DNA of 64,000 bases from Flavobacteriales bacterium (GTDB lineage Bacteria; Bacteroidota; Bacteroidia; Flavobacteriales_F; PHOS-HE28): NCBI GenBank assembly GCA_016703005.1, contig JADJCX010000002.1, positions 186,001-250,000 of the forward strand, given 5' to 3'. Under the pieces are notes generated by a model. It worked only from the letters and a program-made list of their open reading frames with translations. It had not been told where the DNA came from and did not search any database. Shown in pieces: positions 9,125-17,022 of the stretch (its first letter is position 1; each line of letters opens with the position of its first letter). Both the position numbers and the translations under genes were made by a program.

Positions 9125-9799
9125 ATGAAGCGTCCAACCCTCTTTGCCCCACTTCTGTTGGTTGCTATGGCATGGGCACCACGTGCCCTTGCTCAGACCA
9201 AAGTCGCGTTCGTTGACACCAAGTACATCTTGGAACGCATGCCCGAATACGAAGCGGCGCAGCAGGAACTGGACCGCATCAGCGCACAATGGCAAACCGA
9301 AGTGGAGGAGCGCCATGCCATGATCAAGCGCATGCGCGAAGCCTATAATGCAGAGGCCATCCTGCTGACCGAGGAAATGAAACGGAGCCGAGTGGATGAG
9401 ATCGAGAAGCGGGAGCGCGAAGCACGTGACCTTCAGAAAAAGCGGTTCGGTGTTGGGGGCGATATATTCAAAAAACGCCAAGAACTCATCCAGCCTATCC
9501 AGGACCAGATCTACCAGGCCGTGAAGGAGCTTGCGGGCACCAACTACGCTGCGATCTTCGAGCTTGGCGGTGCGAGTGGCATCCTGTTTGCCAACCAGAA
9601 GTTGGACAAGACCAGCGCCGTGATGCGGAAGCTCGGTATCAAAGACGACAAGGACAGTGATAGCGGTAACACACGCGGCAACGATGAGCAGGAAGACGAT
9701 GGAGGAGGAGGCGATGAGAAAGACGAGGCGCCGAAAGAGGTGGCACCACCGCGCGGCGGTGGGAACGATGGAGGCAATTCAACAGGAAAACCCCGATAA
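9125..9799 (+). CDS. OmpH/Skp family periplasmic chaperone (first copy, acidic Gly-rich tail)
   Basis: Skp-type chaperones hold unfolded outer-membrane proteins in the periplasm for BamA. 224 residues from ATG 9125. The signal peptide ends at RALAQ, the body starts KVAFVDTKYILERMPEYEAA (typical OmpH), and a long charged coiled coil covers about 40-120. Residues from about 177 to the end form an acidic, Gly/Asp-rich low-complexity tail not needed for the Skp fold. The frame is open further upstream (to 9080), but the signal peptide fixes 9125. It lies 31 bases after bamA and before a second skp-like gene. Confidence 0.87.
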   Translation: MKRPTLFAPLLLVAMAWAPRALAQTKVAFVDTKYILERMPEYEAAQQELDRISAQWQTEVEERHAMIKRMREAYNAEAILLTEEMKRSRVDEIEKREREARDLQKKRFGVGGDIFKKRQELIQPIQDQIYQAVKELAGTNYAAIFELGGASGILFANQKLDKTSAVMRKLGIKDDKDSDSGNTRGNDEQEDDGGGGDEKDEAPKEVAPPRGGGNDGGNSTGKPR

Positions 9800-9845
9800 C
9801 CCTTACGTACGGGTGGATGATCGTCCACTCCAATAACCCAAGCAG

Positions 9846-10346
9846 ATGAAGAAATTCCTTACCGCAGTAGCTCTTGTGATCGCCACCATGCCAGCCATGG
9901 CGCAAGGCAAACTGGGCCATATCGATATGAAAACGCTGATGCTCGCACTCCCTGAGCGCGCCGGTGCCGAAGCCAAGATGCAAGAAGTCGCGCAAGGCCT
10001 GGATGCGCGTATCAAGGCCATGGGGGCGGAGTATGATGCGCGTCGTGCCGAGCTTCAAGGCAAGGTGGCCACCATGACCGAGACCGAGAAGGAAATGGCC
10101 GCGCAGGAACTGCAGGACATGGAACAGCGGATCGGTGCGGCCAACGAGAAAGCACAAGAGGACTTGGCGAAGCTGCAGGATGAACTCCTGAAGCCCATGG
10201 TGGATCGGGCGAACGGCGCTGTGAAAGCCGTGGCCGAGGAAGGCAACTACACCTACATCTTCGATAGCAGCGTGGGCATCGTGCTTTACTTCGACAAGGG
10301 CGACGATATCCTCAACAAGGTGAAGGCCAAGCTCGGCATTCAATAA
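9846..10346 (+). CDS. OmpH/Skp family periplasmic chaperone (second copy)
   Basis: 166 residues: signal peptide ending at PAMAQG, then KLGHIDMKTLMLALPER, a Lys/Glu/Ala-rich helical hairpin at about 40-125, and a C-terminal strand (YTYIFDSSVGIVLYFDKGDDI) typical of Bacteroidota OmpH proteins. Unlike the first copy it lacks the acidic tail and has the usual family length. The pair next to bamA is standard in this phylum. The stop is 4 bases before the murI ATG. Confidence 0.88.
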   Translation: MKKFLTAVALVIATMPAMAQGKLGHIDMKTLMLALPERAGAEAKMQEVAQGLDARIKAMGAEYDARRAELQGKVATMTETEKEMAAQELQDMEQRIGAANEKAQEDLAKLQDELLKPMVDRANGAVKAVAEEGNYTYIFDSSVGIVLYFDKGDDILNKVKAKLGIQ

Positions 10347-10350
10347 GGCG

Positions 10351-11199
10351 ATGACCCAATCGGGCGATCACCGGCCCATCGGCATTTTCGACAGTGGCAT
10401 CGGTGGCCTCACCGTTGCCCAGGCCATTCAGCAGGCGCTCCCGCACGAGCGCCTGCTCTATTTCGGCGACAACGCGAACGTTCCCTACGGCGCCAAGACC
10501 AATGTGGAGATCCTGCGTTTGAGCCGTGGTATCACGCGCGCATTGCTCGAACGGGATTGCAAATTGATCGTGATCGCCTGCAATACCGCGAGTGCGGCAG
10601 CGCTCAAGCCGCTGCGTGCCGAACTGCCGGAGGTGACCTTCGTCGGCATGGAACCTGCCGTCAAGCCCGCCGCTGAGCATACGCGCACCGGTGTGGTGGG
10701 TGTGATCGCCACCGTGGCCACCGTGCAAGGGGAAGTGTTCACGAGTATCGTTGAGCGCTTTGCACAGGATGTGAAAGTCATCAAGCAGGCGTGTCCGGGA
10801 CTTGTCCTGCAGATTGAGGCGGGTGAGTACGCAACACCGAAGACCGAGGCCATGCTGCGTGGATGGCTTGAACCGATGGTCGCCGCCGGCATCGATGCGT
10901 TAGTGTTGGGCTGTACCCACTATCCGTTCGTTCGACCGTTGATCGAGCGTATCGTTGGACCTCAGGTACGGGTGATCGATCCAGCGCCAGCGATCGCTCG
11001 TCGCGTTGAACATGTCCTGCGTGGGACGGGTGCGCTCGCCGGCGACGATCGATCCGGTGGCATGCACTGTTTTACCAGTGGGGTCCCTGAGTTTTTCCGT
11101 GGTGTACTTCAGCACTTGGGTATGACCGATGCACATGTGGGCCAAGGGCACTGGGCCGGTAACGAACTCACCCTTTCATATACCAGCCCGCGTATTTGA
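10351..11199 (+). CDS. murI: Glutamate racemase
   Basis: Interconverts L- and D-glutamate, providing D-Glu for MurD in peptidoglycan synthesis. 282 residues; IGIFDSGIGGLTV with Asp14/Ser15, catalytic Cys77 in IACNTASAA and Cys188 in GCTHYPF are all present, and YFGDNANVPYG is conserved. It is the last gene of the envelope block and overlaps the convergent gamma-carbonic anhydrase-like gene by 32 bases, tail to tail. Confidence 0.96.
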   Translation: MTQSGDHRPIGIFDSGIGGLTVAQAIQQALPHERLLYFGDNANVPYGAKTNVEILRLSRGITRALLERDCKLIVIACNTASAAALKPLRAELPEVTFVGMEPAVKPAAEHTRTGVVGVIATVATVQGEVFTSIVERFAQDVKVIKQACPGLVLQIEAGEYATPKTEAMLRGWLEPMVAAGIDALVLGCTHYPFVRPLIERIVGPQVRVIDPAPAIARRVEHVLRGTGALAGDDRSGGMHCFTSGVPEFFRGVLQHLGMTDAHVGQGHWAGNELTLSYTSPRI

Positions 11200-11686
11200 G
11201 GTAGTTGGTGGCGATCCGCTCGATCTCGTTCTTGCTGAGGTCTTCGCCCACTTCGCGCACCCGTTTACCGGGTACGCCCGTTACAAGACTCCCGGGTTCG
11301 ATGCGGGAGCCTTGCAAGACCACTGCCCCGGCGGCGATCACGCTTCCTTCCCCAATGACTGCATGATCCATCACGATAGCACCCATGCCGATCAGCACCT
11401 TGTCGTGGATGGTGCAGCCATGTACGATGGCCCCGTGCCCAATGCTCACGTCGCTGCCGATGGTAAGCGCGGCCCGCTCGTACGTGCAATGCAGCATGGC
11501 CAGGTCCTGGATGTTGGTGCGGTCACCGATGCGTATGCGGTTCACATCGCCGCGGATCACCGCGTTGTACCATACACTGCACTGGTCCCCCATCACCACA
11601 TCGCCGATCACAACGGCCGTTTCGGCCAGAAAACAATCGCTCCCGAACACGGGAGCGATACCATTGAGCGTTCGTAAAAGTGCCAT
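11168..11686 (-). CDS. Gamma-carbonic anhydrase-like left-handed beta-helix protein
   Basis: 172 residues of hexapeptide-repeat sequence (IGDRTNIQD, IGSDVSIGHGAIVHG, VLIGMGAIVMD), the trimeric left-handed beta-helix of gamma-class carbonic anhydrases such as YrdA/PaaY. Metal-ligand His candidates occur in LHCT and GHGAIVHG. Activity cannot be inferred, since many relatives are inactive as carbonic anhydrases. The ATG at 11686 (MALLRTLNG) is preferred over the in-frame codon at 11746 because the latter lies inside the upstream HMA gene. It begins 2 bases after the HMA-gene stop, so it shares that transcript. Confidence 0.85.
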   Translation of the reverse strand: MALLRTLNGIAPVFGSDCFLAETAVVIGDVVMGDQCSVWYNAVIRGDVNRIRIGDRTNIQDLAMLHCTYERAALTIGSDVSIGHGAIVHGCTIHDKVLIGMGAIVMDHAVIGEGSVIAAGAVVLQGSRIEPGSLVTGVPGKRVREVGEDLSKNEIERIATNYLKYAGWYMKG

Positions 11687-11688
11687 CC

Positions 11689-12033
11689 CTAGTGCTTGGG
11701 TTTGCCGCAGCCTTCGTTCTTGCAGCACGCGGGCAGTTTGTTCCAAGCGGCTACATCGGCAGGAACGTCATCGGCCATGTAGCCGAGTTTGCTGATCGCC
11801 GTACGGATCGCCGCAGGAGTTGTTTTCCGACTGTCGTAGACCACCTCCACAGTAGCATCCTCCAGGTTCACGGCCACTTTCTGCACGCCCTTCTCGTAGA
11901 TCAATTCCGTTTCGATCGTCTTTTCACACATGTCGCAGATCGTGGTGCTTTTCACGAGCAGCGTGTCGTTGTGCTTCTGTGCGGCAGCCGATACCCCGAT
12001 CAGGATCAGCGCGGCGGTGAGGATGTTCTTCAT
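11689..12033 (-). CDS. Exported heavy-metal-associated (HMA) domain protein
   Basis: 114 residues: signal peptide ending at SAAAQ, then an HMA fold with the metal-binding CxxC in STTICDMCEKTIE (about residues 33-36) and the GVQKVAVNLEDATVEVVYD strands. The C-terminus adds a second Cys/His cluster (ACCKNEGCGKPKH), unusual for a simple HMA domain. The likely role is binding copper or a similar soft metal in the periplasm. It follows the TonB receptor by 36 bases on the same strand and precedes the gamma-carbonic anhydrase-like gene, forming a metal-handling operon. The metal is inferred. Confidence 0.82.
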   Translation of the reverse strand: MKNILTAALILIGVSAAAQKHNDTLLVKSTTICDMCEKTIETELIYEKGVQKVAVNLEDATVEVVYDSRKTTPAAIRTAISKLGYMADDVPADVAAWNKLPACCKNEGCGKPKH

Positions 12034-12069
12034 TTTTCTTTGGTTGTTGGGGCGCGGAATTCCGCGCCC

Positions 12070-14283
12070 TTACTTGTTTTTCTTTTTCAGTGTGTATCGG
12101 AGGCCGCCATAGAACATTCGTCCATTGGTCGGTCCCCAAATGATGCTGGCGTCAAAGTCCGGGCCGAAGGGTTGCTCGGGTGCGATGATCTGCGGATGTT
12201 GCATGAAGTCGGTGATGTTCTCGCACCCAAGGTAGAGTTCGAGCGGACCGAAGACGCGGCTCAGTTGTGCATGCAGTAACGTGTAGTCGGGCGCACGTTC
12301 ACCGAAGTGGTGAGCGCTGGCGTTGTCGGACAAGTCGGGCAAACGGCTTGTGCCGAACCAGTTCAGCGTGATATCGAAACGCCATTTCTCGTTGGGGCTG
12401 GTGAACGCGAGATCGGCCATGGCGCGGTGCTCGGGTACGAAGGGCCGGGACAGCAATTGTCCGCTGTAGGTCGTGCGGGCATCGTACCAACGGTAAGCCA
12501 CTTTCAGCTGCAATGGACGCACGAGTTCCACTTGTAGATCGGCCTGCACCGTGGTTGCATACGAGGCACCGCGCAGGTTGTACAGCCGCAGTTCATGCGC
12601 GCTGGCGTCCATATCGGCCACCATTTGATCGGTGAATTCAGTGCGGTAGGCATCGACGTTGAACGCCCATTTGCGTTGCATCCATTTGAACTTGTGCGTA
12701 AGGGCTACACCGACGTTCCAACTACGCTCGGCGTTAAGGCTCTCTTCCACGATCACCGTGCGTGAACTGGCCAGGGCAGAAGCGTTCTCAACATACGGGT
12801 TCGCGCTACGCCAGCCACTGCCCCCCGAAGCACGCAATGCTGTGAGCGGTCCGAGGTCGTATTTCAAATGGAGGCGCGGCGACAGGAAATTCCCGTAGTG
12901 GTCGTTCATGTCGAACCGCAGACCGCTCACAGCTGTGAAATTGCCGCGCTTCAAGGTGTGTTCAGCAAAGGCTCCCGGTATACGCTCGGTGCGACCGAAC
13001 GTGCTGTCGATATAATGCTCCGTGAAGTCCGCGTAGTTGAAGGTGAGCCCTGCTTTCACTTGGTCGTTGCCATCGCGCAACAGTTGCTGGAAGATAGCAC
13101 TGAACGAACCACTGTGCTCCAGGCCCATGTGTATCCGGTTCCCGAATTGTGCATCGAGCGTGTGCTGCCTGAAGTTGCCGATCAGGCCGATACTGCGCGT
13201 AGGGTTGTTCTTGAAAACAAAGCCGCCCTTGGCGAAAACATCCACCAGTTCGTTGCTGATACCCACTTGGTAACGCGGGATCGCAGGCCCCACGTCCTCG
13301 TCCCGTGAGACTTGTCCGCCACGTCGGTCATCCAGGACGTAACGCACACCGAAGTGCGCGTCGCTGCCGTCGCCTTGGTATTCAACCCGGTCGAGGATGT
13401 TGATGCGGTTGTTCAACACGTTGTCCAAGAAGCCATCCTTGTTGTTGTCGAGTTCGGTTTCGTTGAAGTTGGCATGTACCATCAACAGGTTGTGCCATGC
13501 GCTGTCGAGCCGCTGTGCCGAGTGCACGTTGGCTTCATAACGGCCTTGTGCGTTGCCGTACAGGTTCACGAAGAGCGGCTCCGCACTGCTTGGTTGCAAT
13601 AGGGACAGGTCGATCTGGCCCGTCATACTGCTGTATCCGTTTACAACTGGGCCCGTGCCTTTGCTCACGTTGATGCCACGGATCCACGGGCCTGGCAACA
13701 GTGTCAAACCATAGCTGCTGCTGAGGCCGCGGAGAAAGGGGATGTTCTCCACGCTGATGAGCGCGTACTTGCCATCGAGCCCCAGCATTTTGATCGCTTT
13801 TGTCCCGCTCACCGCATCTGCATAGCTCACGTCCACGGTAGCGTTCGTCTCGAAGCTCTCGCTCAGGTCACAGCAAGCCGCCCGCTTCAATTCCTTCTGC
13901 CCAATGCGTTCCATGTTCACCGTGCTCCGGGTGTCGAGCAACGTGCCTTGCGTGCGCTCGACGATCCTCGCCGCCCCGAGTTCGACCACTGGCTCCAGAA
14001 CGAATGCCACGACTTCCGAAGGGGCTTCCACGATGGTCAGGGTGTCGTTCGAGTAACCGCTTGCGCTGGCCACCAGTTGGCCAGGCCATTGAATCGGAGC
14101 GATCGTGAATTTGCCTTCTCCGTCGGCCGTTACGCTGATCGCAGTGTCCACCCAGTACACGTTGCCGTAAGGGACCGTGATCGAACCATCGGCCTTTCGG
14201 CCGCGCACGGTACCAGCAATATCCTGTGCCGCTGCGTTGAGCGTAGCGATCGCAATGAGCAGCAAGGTGATCCTTGAACGCAT
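12070..14283 (-). CDS. TonB-dependent receptor of the metal-handling module
   Basis: 737 residues: signal peptide ending at NAAAQ, an N-terminal CarbopepD_reg-like domain (IAGTVRGRKADGSITVPYGNVYWVD, landmark at 21-45), a plug domain at about 110-230 and a full beta-barrel ending in an aromatic strand (FYGGLRYTLKKKNK). It imports a ligand across the outer membrane using TonB energy. Neighbours are a Cys-rich exported peptide upstream and an HMA protein downstream, the pattern of Bacteroidota copper/heavy-metal receptors, so a metal or metallophore substrate is inferred. No frame lesion is seen. Confidence 0.88.
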   Translation of the reverse strand: MRSRITLLLIAIATLNAAAQDIAGTVRGRKADGSITVPYGNVYWVDTAISVTADGEGKFTIAPIQWPGQLVASASGYSNDTLTIVEAPSEVVAFVLEPVVELGAARIVERTQGTLLDTRSTVNMERIGQKELKRAACCDLSESFETNATVDVSYADAVSGTKAIKMLGLDGKYALISVENIPFLRGLSSSYGLTLLPGPWIRGINVSKGTGPVVNGYSSMTGQIDLSLLQPSSAEPLFVNLYGNAQGRYEANVHSAQRLDSAWHNLLMVHANFNETELDNNKDGFLDNVLNNRINILDRVEYQGDGSDAHFGVRYVLDDRRGGQVSRDEDVGPAIPRYQVGISNELVDVFAKGGFVFKNNPTRSIGLIGNFRQHTLDAQFGNRIHMGLEHSGSFSAIFQQLLRDGNDQVKAGLTFNYADFTEHYIDSTFGRTERIPGAFAEHTLKRGNFTAVSGLRFDMNDHYGNFLSPRLHLKYDLGPLTALRASGGSGWRSANPYVENASALASSRTVIVEESLNAERSWNVGVALTHKFKWMQRKWAFNVDAYRTEFTDQMVADMDASAHELRLYNLRGASYATTVQADLQVELVRPLQLKVAYRWYDARTTYSGQLLSRPFVPEHRAMADLAFTSPNEKWRFDITLNWFGTSRLPDLSDNASAHHFGERAPDYTLLHAQLSRVFGPLELYLGCENITDFMQHPQIIAPEQPFGPDFDASIIWGPTNGRMFYGGLRYTLKKKNK

Positions 14284-14366
14284 GTCTTCTTTTCCTGTTG
14301 AATGAACCGAGGGAACAACACCCGGAGCACCGGTCGGCGCAGCAGGTTGATCAGGAAAGAAGAAGC

Positions 14367-14765
14367 CTATAAAAGGAGTGAGCGGTTAAGGCTCAACCGT
14401 TCAGGAGCCTTTTCCGGCGGTGCGCGATCGGTACGCAGTGTGGCAGTAGGTGCTGACAAGAGGATCTCCGGCGTGGGTGTCAGAAGAGCCATCATCGGCA
14501 GGGCCACGACCAGTTTGATCGGTGCGCCAATGGTATGGTCGCTTACTTGGGCACTGGCCTCGGTGTGTATGCAACACGTTGCTTGGAACTCCGGTGTGTC
14601 ACTTGGTGCTTCGTTGTCGCAGCACCCTTTGACATGACCAAAGTCCACAACACTGCGCCCACTGTTCAAGCACGTTGTACGGCACAGGGCCGGCGCCAAA
14701 GCCGCCACCAATAGGAGCATCGCCGCGAAGTGCACGGCGTACCGGTTGGTGCGTAGCTGGTTCAT
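14367..14765 (-). CDS. Small Cys-rich exported protein (HYC_CC_PP-like)
   Basis: 132 residues from ATG 14765: signal sequence (MLLLVAALAPALC), then three Cys clusters (CRTTC, GCCD, TCCIH), a second hydrophobic stretch and a Pro-rich tail. It resembles the HYC_CC_PP family of small Bacteroidota proteins that precede heavy-metal TonB receptors, although the HYC motif itself is replaced by a TTC variant. The position (83 bases upstream of the receptor) is what that family predicts. Metal binding is inferred from the Cys/His content. The upstream in-frame codon at 14807 lies before the promoter element, so 14765 is preferred. Confidence 0.65.
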   Translation of the reverse strand: MNQLRTNRYAVHFAAMLLLVAALAPALCRTTCLNSGRSVVDFGHVKGCCDNEAPSDTPEFQATCCIHTEASAQVSDHTIGAPIKLVVALPMMALLTPTPEILLSAPTATLRTDRAPPEKAPERLSLNRSLLL

Positions 14766-14773
14766 GAGCGGCC

Positions 14774-14781
14774 CAAAAGTA
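14774..14781 (-). promoter_or_regulatory. TACTTTTG -7 element of the metal module
   Basis: Exact TAnnTTTG match on the minus strand, 8 bases upstream of the ATG at 14765, so the transcript would be nearly leaderless. Confidence 0.5.
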
Positions 14782-14850
14782 GCCCGGTGTATTGAAGCGG
14801 GCTTCACCTGAAACGTTAACGAGCTTGAAAGGCTGCGCGATACATGGGGT

Positions 14851-14858
14851 TACTTTCG
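14851..14858 (+). promoter_or_regulatory. TACTTTCG promoter-like element before the Nfu gene
   Basis: TACTTTCG ends 7 bases before the ATG at 14866. Together with 14774-14781 it makes a compact divergent promoter pair between the Cys-rich gene and the Nfu gene. Confidence 0.5.
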
Positions 14859-14865
14859 CCCCGTC

Positions 14866-15477
14866 ATGGAAACCGTCAACCGCAAAGCCTATACGGTATA
14901 TGCCGAGAGCACTCCGAACCCGGCCACACTCCGCTACGTCACCAATCTGCCGCTTCTGCCCGAAGGCCGCATGCTCGAGTTCACGGCGCCCGATGAGTGT
15001 GTGAACATTTCCCCACTCGCCGAGAAGATCTTCAACCTGCCGTTCGTTACCGGGGTGTTCCTCGGCAGCAACTTCATCACCGTTACCAAGAACAACAGCG
15101 TCGATTGGGACCTCGTGCAAATGGAACTGCGCGAGTACATCCAAGACTACCTGCGTGAGGACGGCCGTGTGCTCAATACCGACATCAGCGCGGCGGACAT
15201 GCATAAGGCCGAAGAACGTGCAGTGAGCCACGCGCAGCCGATCACGGAGGACGACGCCAAGATCATCACCGTGCTGGATGAATATGTAAAGCCGGGAGTT
15301 GAAGGCGATGGGGGCCATATCGCCTTCCGGTCGTACAAGGAAGGTGTTGTCACTGTCCAGTTGCAAGGCTCTTGCAGTGGCTGCCCCAGCAGCATGGTAA
15401 CGCTGAAGGGCGGCATCGAGAATCTGTTGAAGCAGATGGTGCCGGGCGTTATGGAAGTGGTGGCCGAGGAGGTTTAA
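14866..15477 (+). CDS. Nfu-type Fe-S cluster carrier (Nfu_N + NifU C-terminal domain)
   Basis: 203 residues. The N-terminal Nfu_N domain (about 8-95) contains ESTPNPATLRYV; the C-terminal NifU domain (about 125-200) contains CSGCPSS with Cys170 and Cys173 that coordinate a 4Fe-4S cluster at the dimer interface. The role is delivering Fe-S clusters to apoproteins such as the ferredoxin-dependent enzyme encoded at 34-37 kb. A second NifU C-domain occurs fused to Mrp at 37-38 kb. It has its own promoter-like element and stands alone. Confidence 0.92.
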   Translation: METVNRKAYTVYAESTPNPATLRYVTNLPLLPEGRMLEFTAPDECVNISPLAEKIFNLPFVTGVFLGSNFITVTKNNSVDWDLVQMELREYIQDYLREDGRVLNTDISAADMHKAEERAVSHAQPITEDDAKIITVLDEYVKPGVEGDGGHIAFRSYKEGVVTVQLQGSCSGCPSSMVTLKGGIENLLKQMVPGVMEVVAEEV

Positions 15478-15537
15478 GGGCTTTGCTTTTTGTGCATATC
15501 CCGGGTTCCCCGCATCCTATGATCAAACACACCGATC

Positions 15538-16431
15538 ATGGGACACAGAATTCTTCTCCCGGTAGCCTTTGCGCTTAGCGCCTTGGTTGCCAACGCCCAG
15601 AGCATGGGCGAGATACGCGGCAAAGTGCTAGATGAGAAAAAGGAACCGGTACCGTTCGCGACGGTCGTTGTATCTCTCTCTTCCGGTCCGTTCGGGACCA
15701 TGGCCGATGAGGAAGGGCGTTACGTGCTGAAGCCACTTCCCGCCGGCACGTACGCAATGACCGCCAAGACCATGGGGAAGGCGGATTGGATCGGCGAAGG
15801 CATCGAGGTTTATCCCGACCAGTTCACCTCGGTCGATATCGTGATGAAAGAGATGCCCAGGGTTCTTCCGGGGGTTGTTGTAAAAGCAAAGCCCGATTAC
15901 ATACATACCCGACCGAAGATCGACCCTGAGCAAACCGGCAGGCAGACGTTGTTGGCAAGCGAATTCGCTAAGGACCCGAATCGAGCGAACCCGATCAAGT
16001 TCGTGTCGAGCAGCTTCGTTGGTGTCACCGCTTCCCGCGACAACGAAGGCCTGCACTTCAAGGGCAGCCGCACGGAGAACATGGCGAGTTTCGTGGATGG
16101 TGTGCGCATTGCCGGTCGTTTGCCGCGTGTCCCAAGCAGTGCGATCAGCAGCGTTACCGTGTACACCGGCGGGCTTCCGGCCAAGTACGGCGACGTGACC
16201 GGGGGGGTGGTGGTAATCGAGACCAAGACTTACCAAGAATTGTGGGCCCAGGGACGCGCCATGCAGTTGCGCCGCGAGTACGATGCCCGCCAAACGCAGG
16301 AAGCACTGGAGCAACAACAGCTGGAAGAGAAGAAGCCCCATGAAGCGAAGGAGGAGATAAAAGACACCGAGCTGGAAACGAAGCCGGAACAAGGGCAGGA
16401 GCAACCACCTTTGGAGCAACCAGAACAGTGA
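15538..16431 (+). CDS. Barrel-less TonB-plug protein with CarbopepD_reg domain and E/Q-rich tail
   Basis: 297 residues: signal peptide ending at VANAQS, CarbopepD_reg domain at about 24-100 (IRGKVLDEKKEPVPFATVVV), linker, then a plug-like domain at about 130-228 (GLHFKGSRTENMASFVDGVRI ... YTGGLPAKYGDVTGGVVVIET). Where a TonB receptor would begin its beta-barrel, it instead has a 60-residue Glu/Gln/Lys-rich tail and stops. The TGA abuts the sigma-factor ATG, so truncation by a nearby frame error is unlikely. No TonB box was confirmed. It heads an ECF sigma/anti-sigma operon, so an envelope signalling role is inferred. Confidence 0.78.
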   Translation: MGHRILLPVAFALSALVANAQSMGEIRGKVLDEKKEPVPFATVVVSLSSGPFGTMADEEGRYVLKPLPAGTYAMTAKTMGKADWIGEGIEVYPDQFTSVDIVMKEMPRVLPGVVVKAKPDYIHTRPKIDPEQTGRQTLLASEFAKDPNRANPIKFVSSSFVGVTASRDNEGLHFKGSRTENMASFVDGVRIAGRLPRVPSSAISSVTVYTGGLPAKYGDVTGGVVVIETKTYQELWAQGRAMQLRREYDARQTQEALEQQQLEEKKPHEAKEEIKDTELETKPEQGQEQPPLEQPEQ

Positions 16432-17022
16432 ATGTTCCTACGGCGGAAACAGCAGCAAGCAAGTAGCGATGAGGAATTGGTCCTGGCGATCAAGGCCGGC
16501 CGCTCCGAAGCGCTGGGCGTAATCTGGGACAGGTACGCCCATCTGCTTTTCGCCGTGGGGATGAAGTATCTCAAGAATGCGGAAACCGCCAAGGATGCCG
16601 TGATGACCTTGTTCGCCGAATTGCCATCGTTGATCAAGCGCCATGAAGTGCGCAATGCAGGGGCTTGGCTGCACACGGTGATGCGGAACCATTGCCTGAT
16701 GCAGTTGCGCGGCGCCAAGCCGCTCACGGAACTTAACGGCACCCAGCAGGACGAAGCCGATGATCTGCTGGCCGCCCACTTGGAGAACGAGGAGATGTTG
16801 CGCCGCATGGAACACGCCATCGATGAACTGAATGAGCACCAGCGCGACTGCATCAAACTGTTCTACCTGGACCGGCTTAGTTATGCCGAGGTAGGCGAAC
16901 GCTTGAACATGGCGTTCGACGCCGTACGCAGCAACCTCCAGAACGGTCGGCGCAATCTGCGCATCATTCTGGAGCGTGGCACAAGTAACACTTCAGGTAC
17001 GGCCGCGCACAACGCCCCATGA
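16432..17022 (+). CDS. ECF-type RNA polymerase sigma factor
   Basis: 196 residues with sigma-70 region 2 at about 22-95 (DRYAHLLFAVGMKYLKNAETAKDAV) and region 4 at about 118-175 (LNEHQRDCIKLFYLDRLSYAEVGERL). It directs RNA polymerase to an unknown regulon. Its ATG directly follows the plug-protein stop and its TGA overlaps the ATG of the zinc-finger anti-sigma gene, so all three are one translationally coupled unit. Region 3 is absent, as expected of ECF factors. Confidence 0.9.
   Translation: MFLRRKQQQASSDEELVLAIKAGRSEALGVIWDRYAHLLFAVGMKYLKNAETAKDAVMTLFAELPSLIKRHEVRNAGAWLHTVMRNHCLMQLRGAKPLTELNGTQQDEADDLLAAHLENEEMLRRMEHAIDELNEHQRDCIKLFYLDRLSYAEVGERLNMAFDAVRSNLQNGRRNLRIILERGTSNTSGTAAHNAP

Noticed and set aside
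15538..16431. Plug protein as a frameshifted TonB receptor
   Set aside because: Its stop abuts the next gene start and there is no barrel sequence in any frame before the sigma factor.
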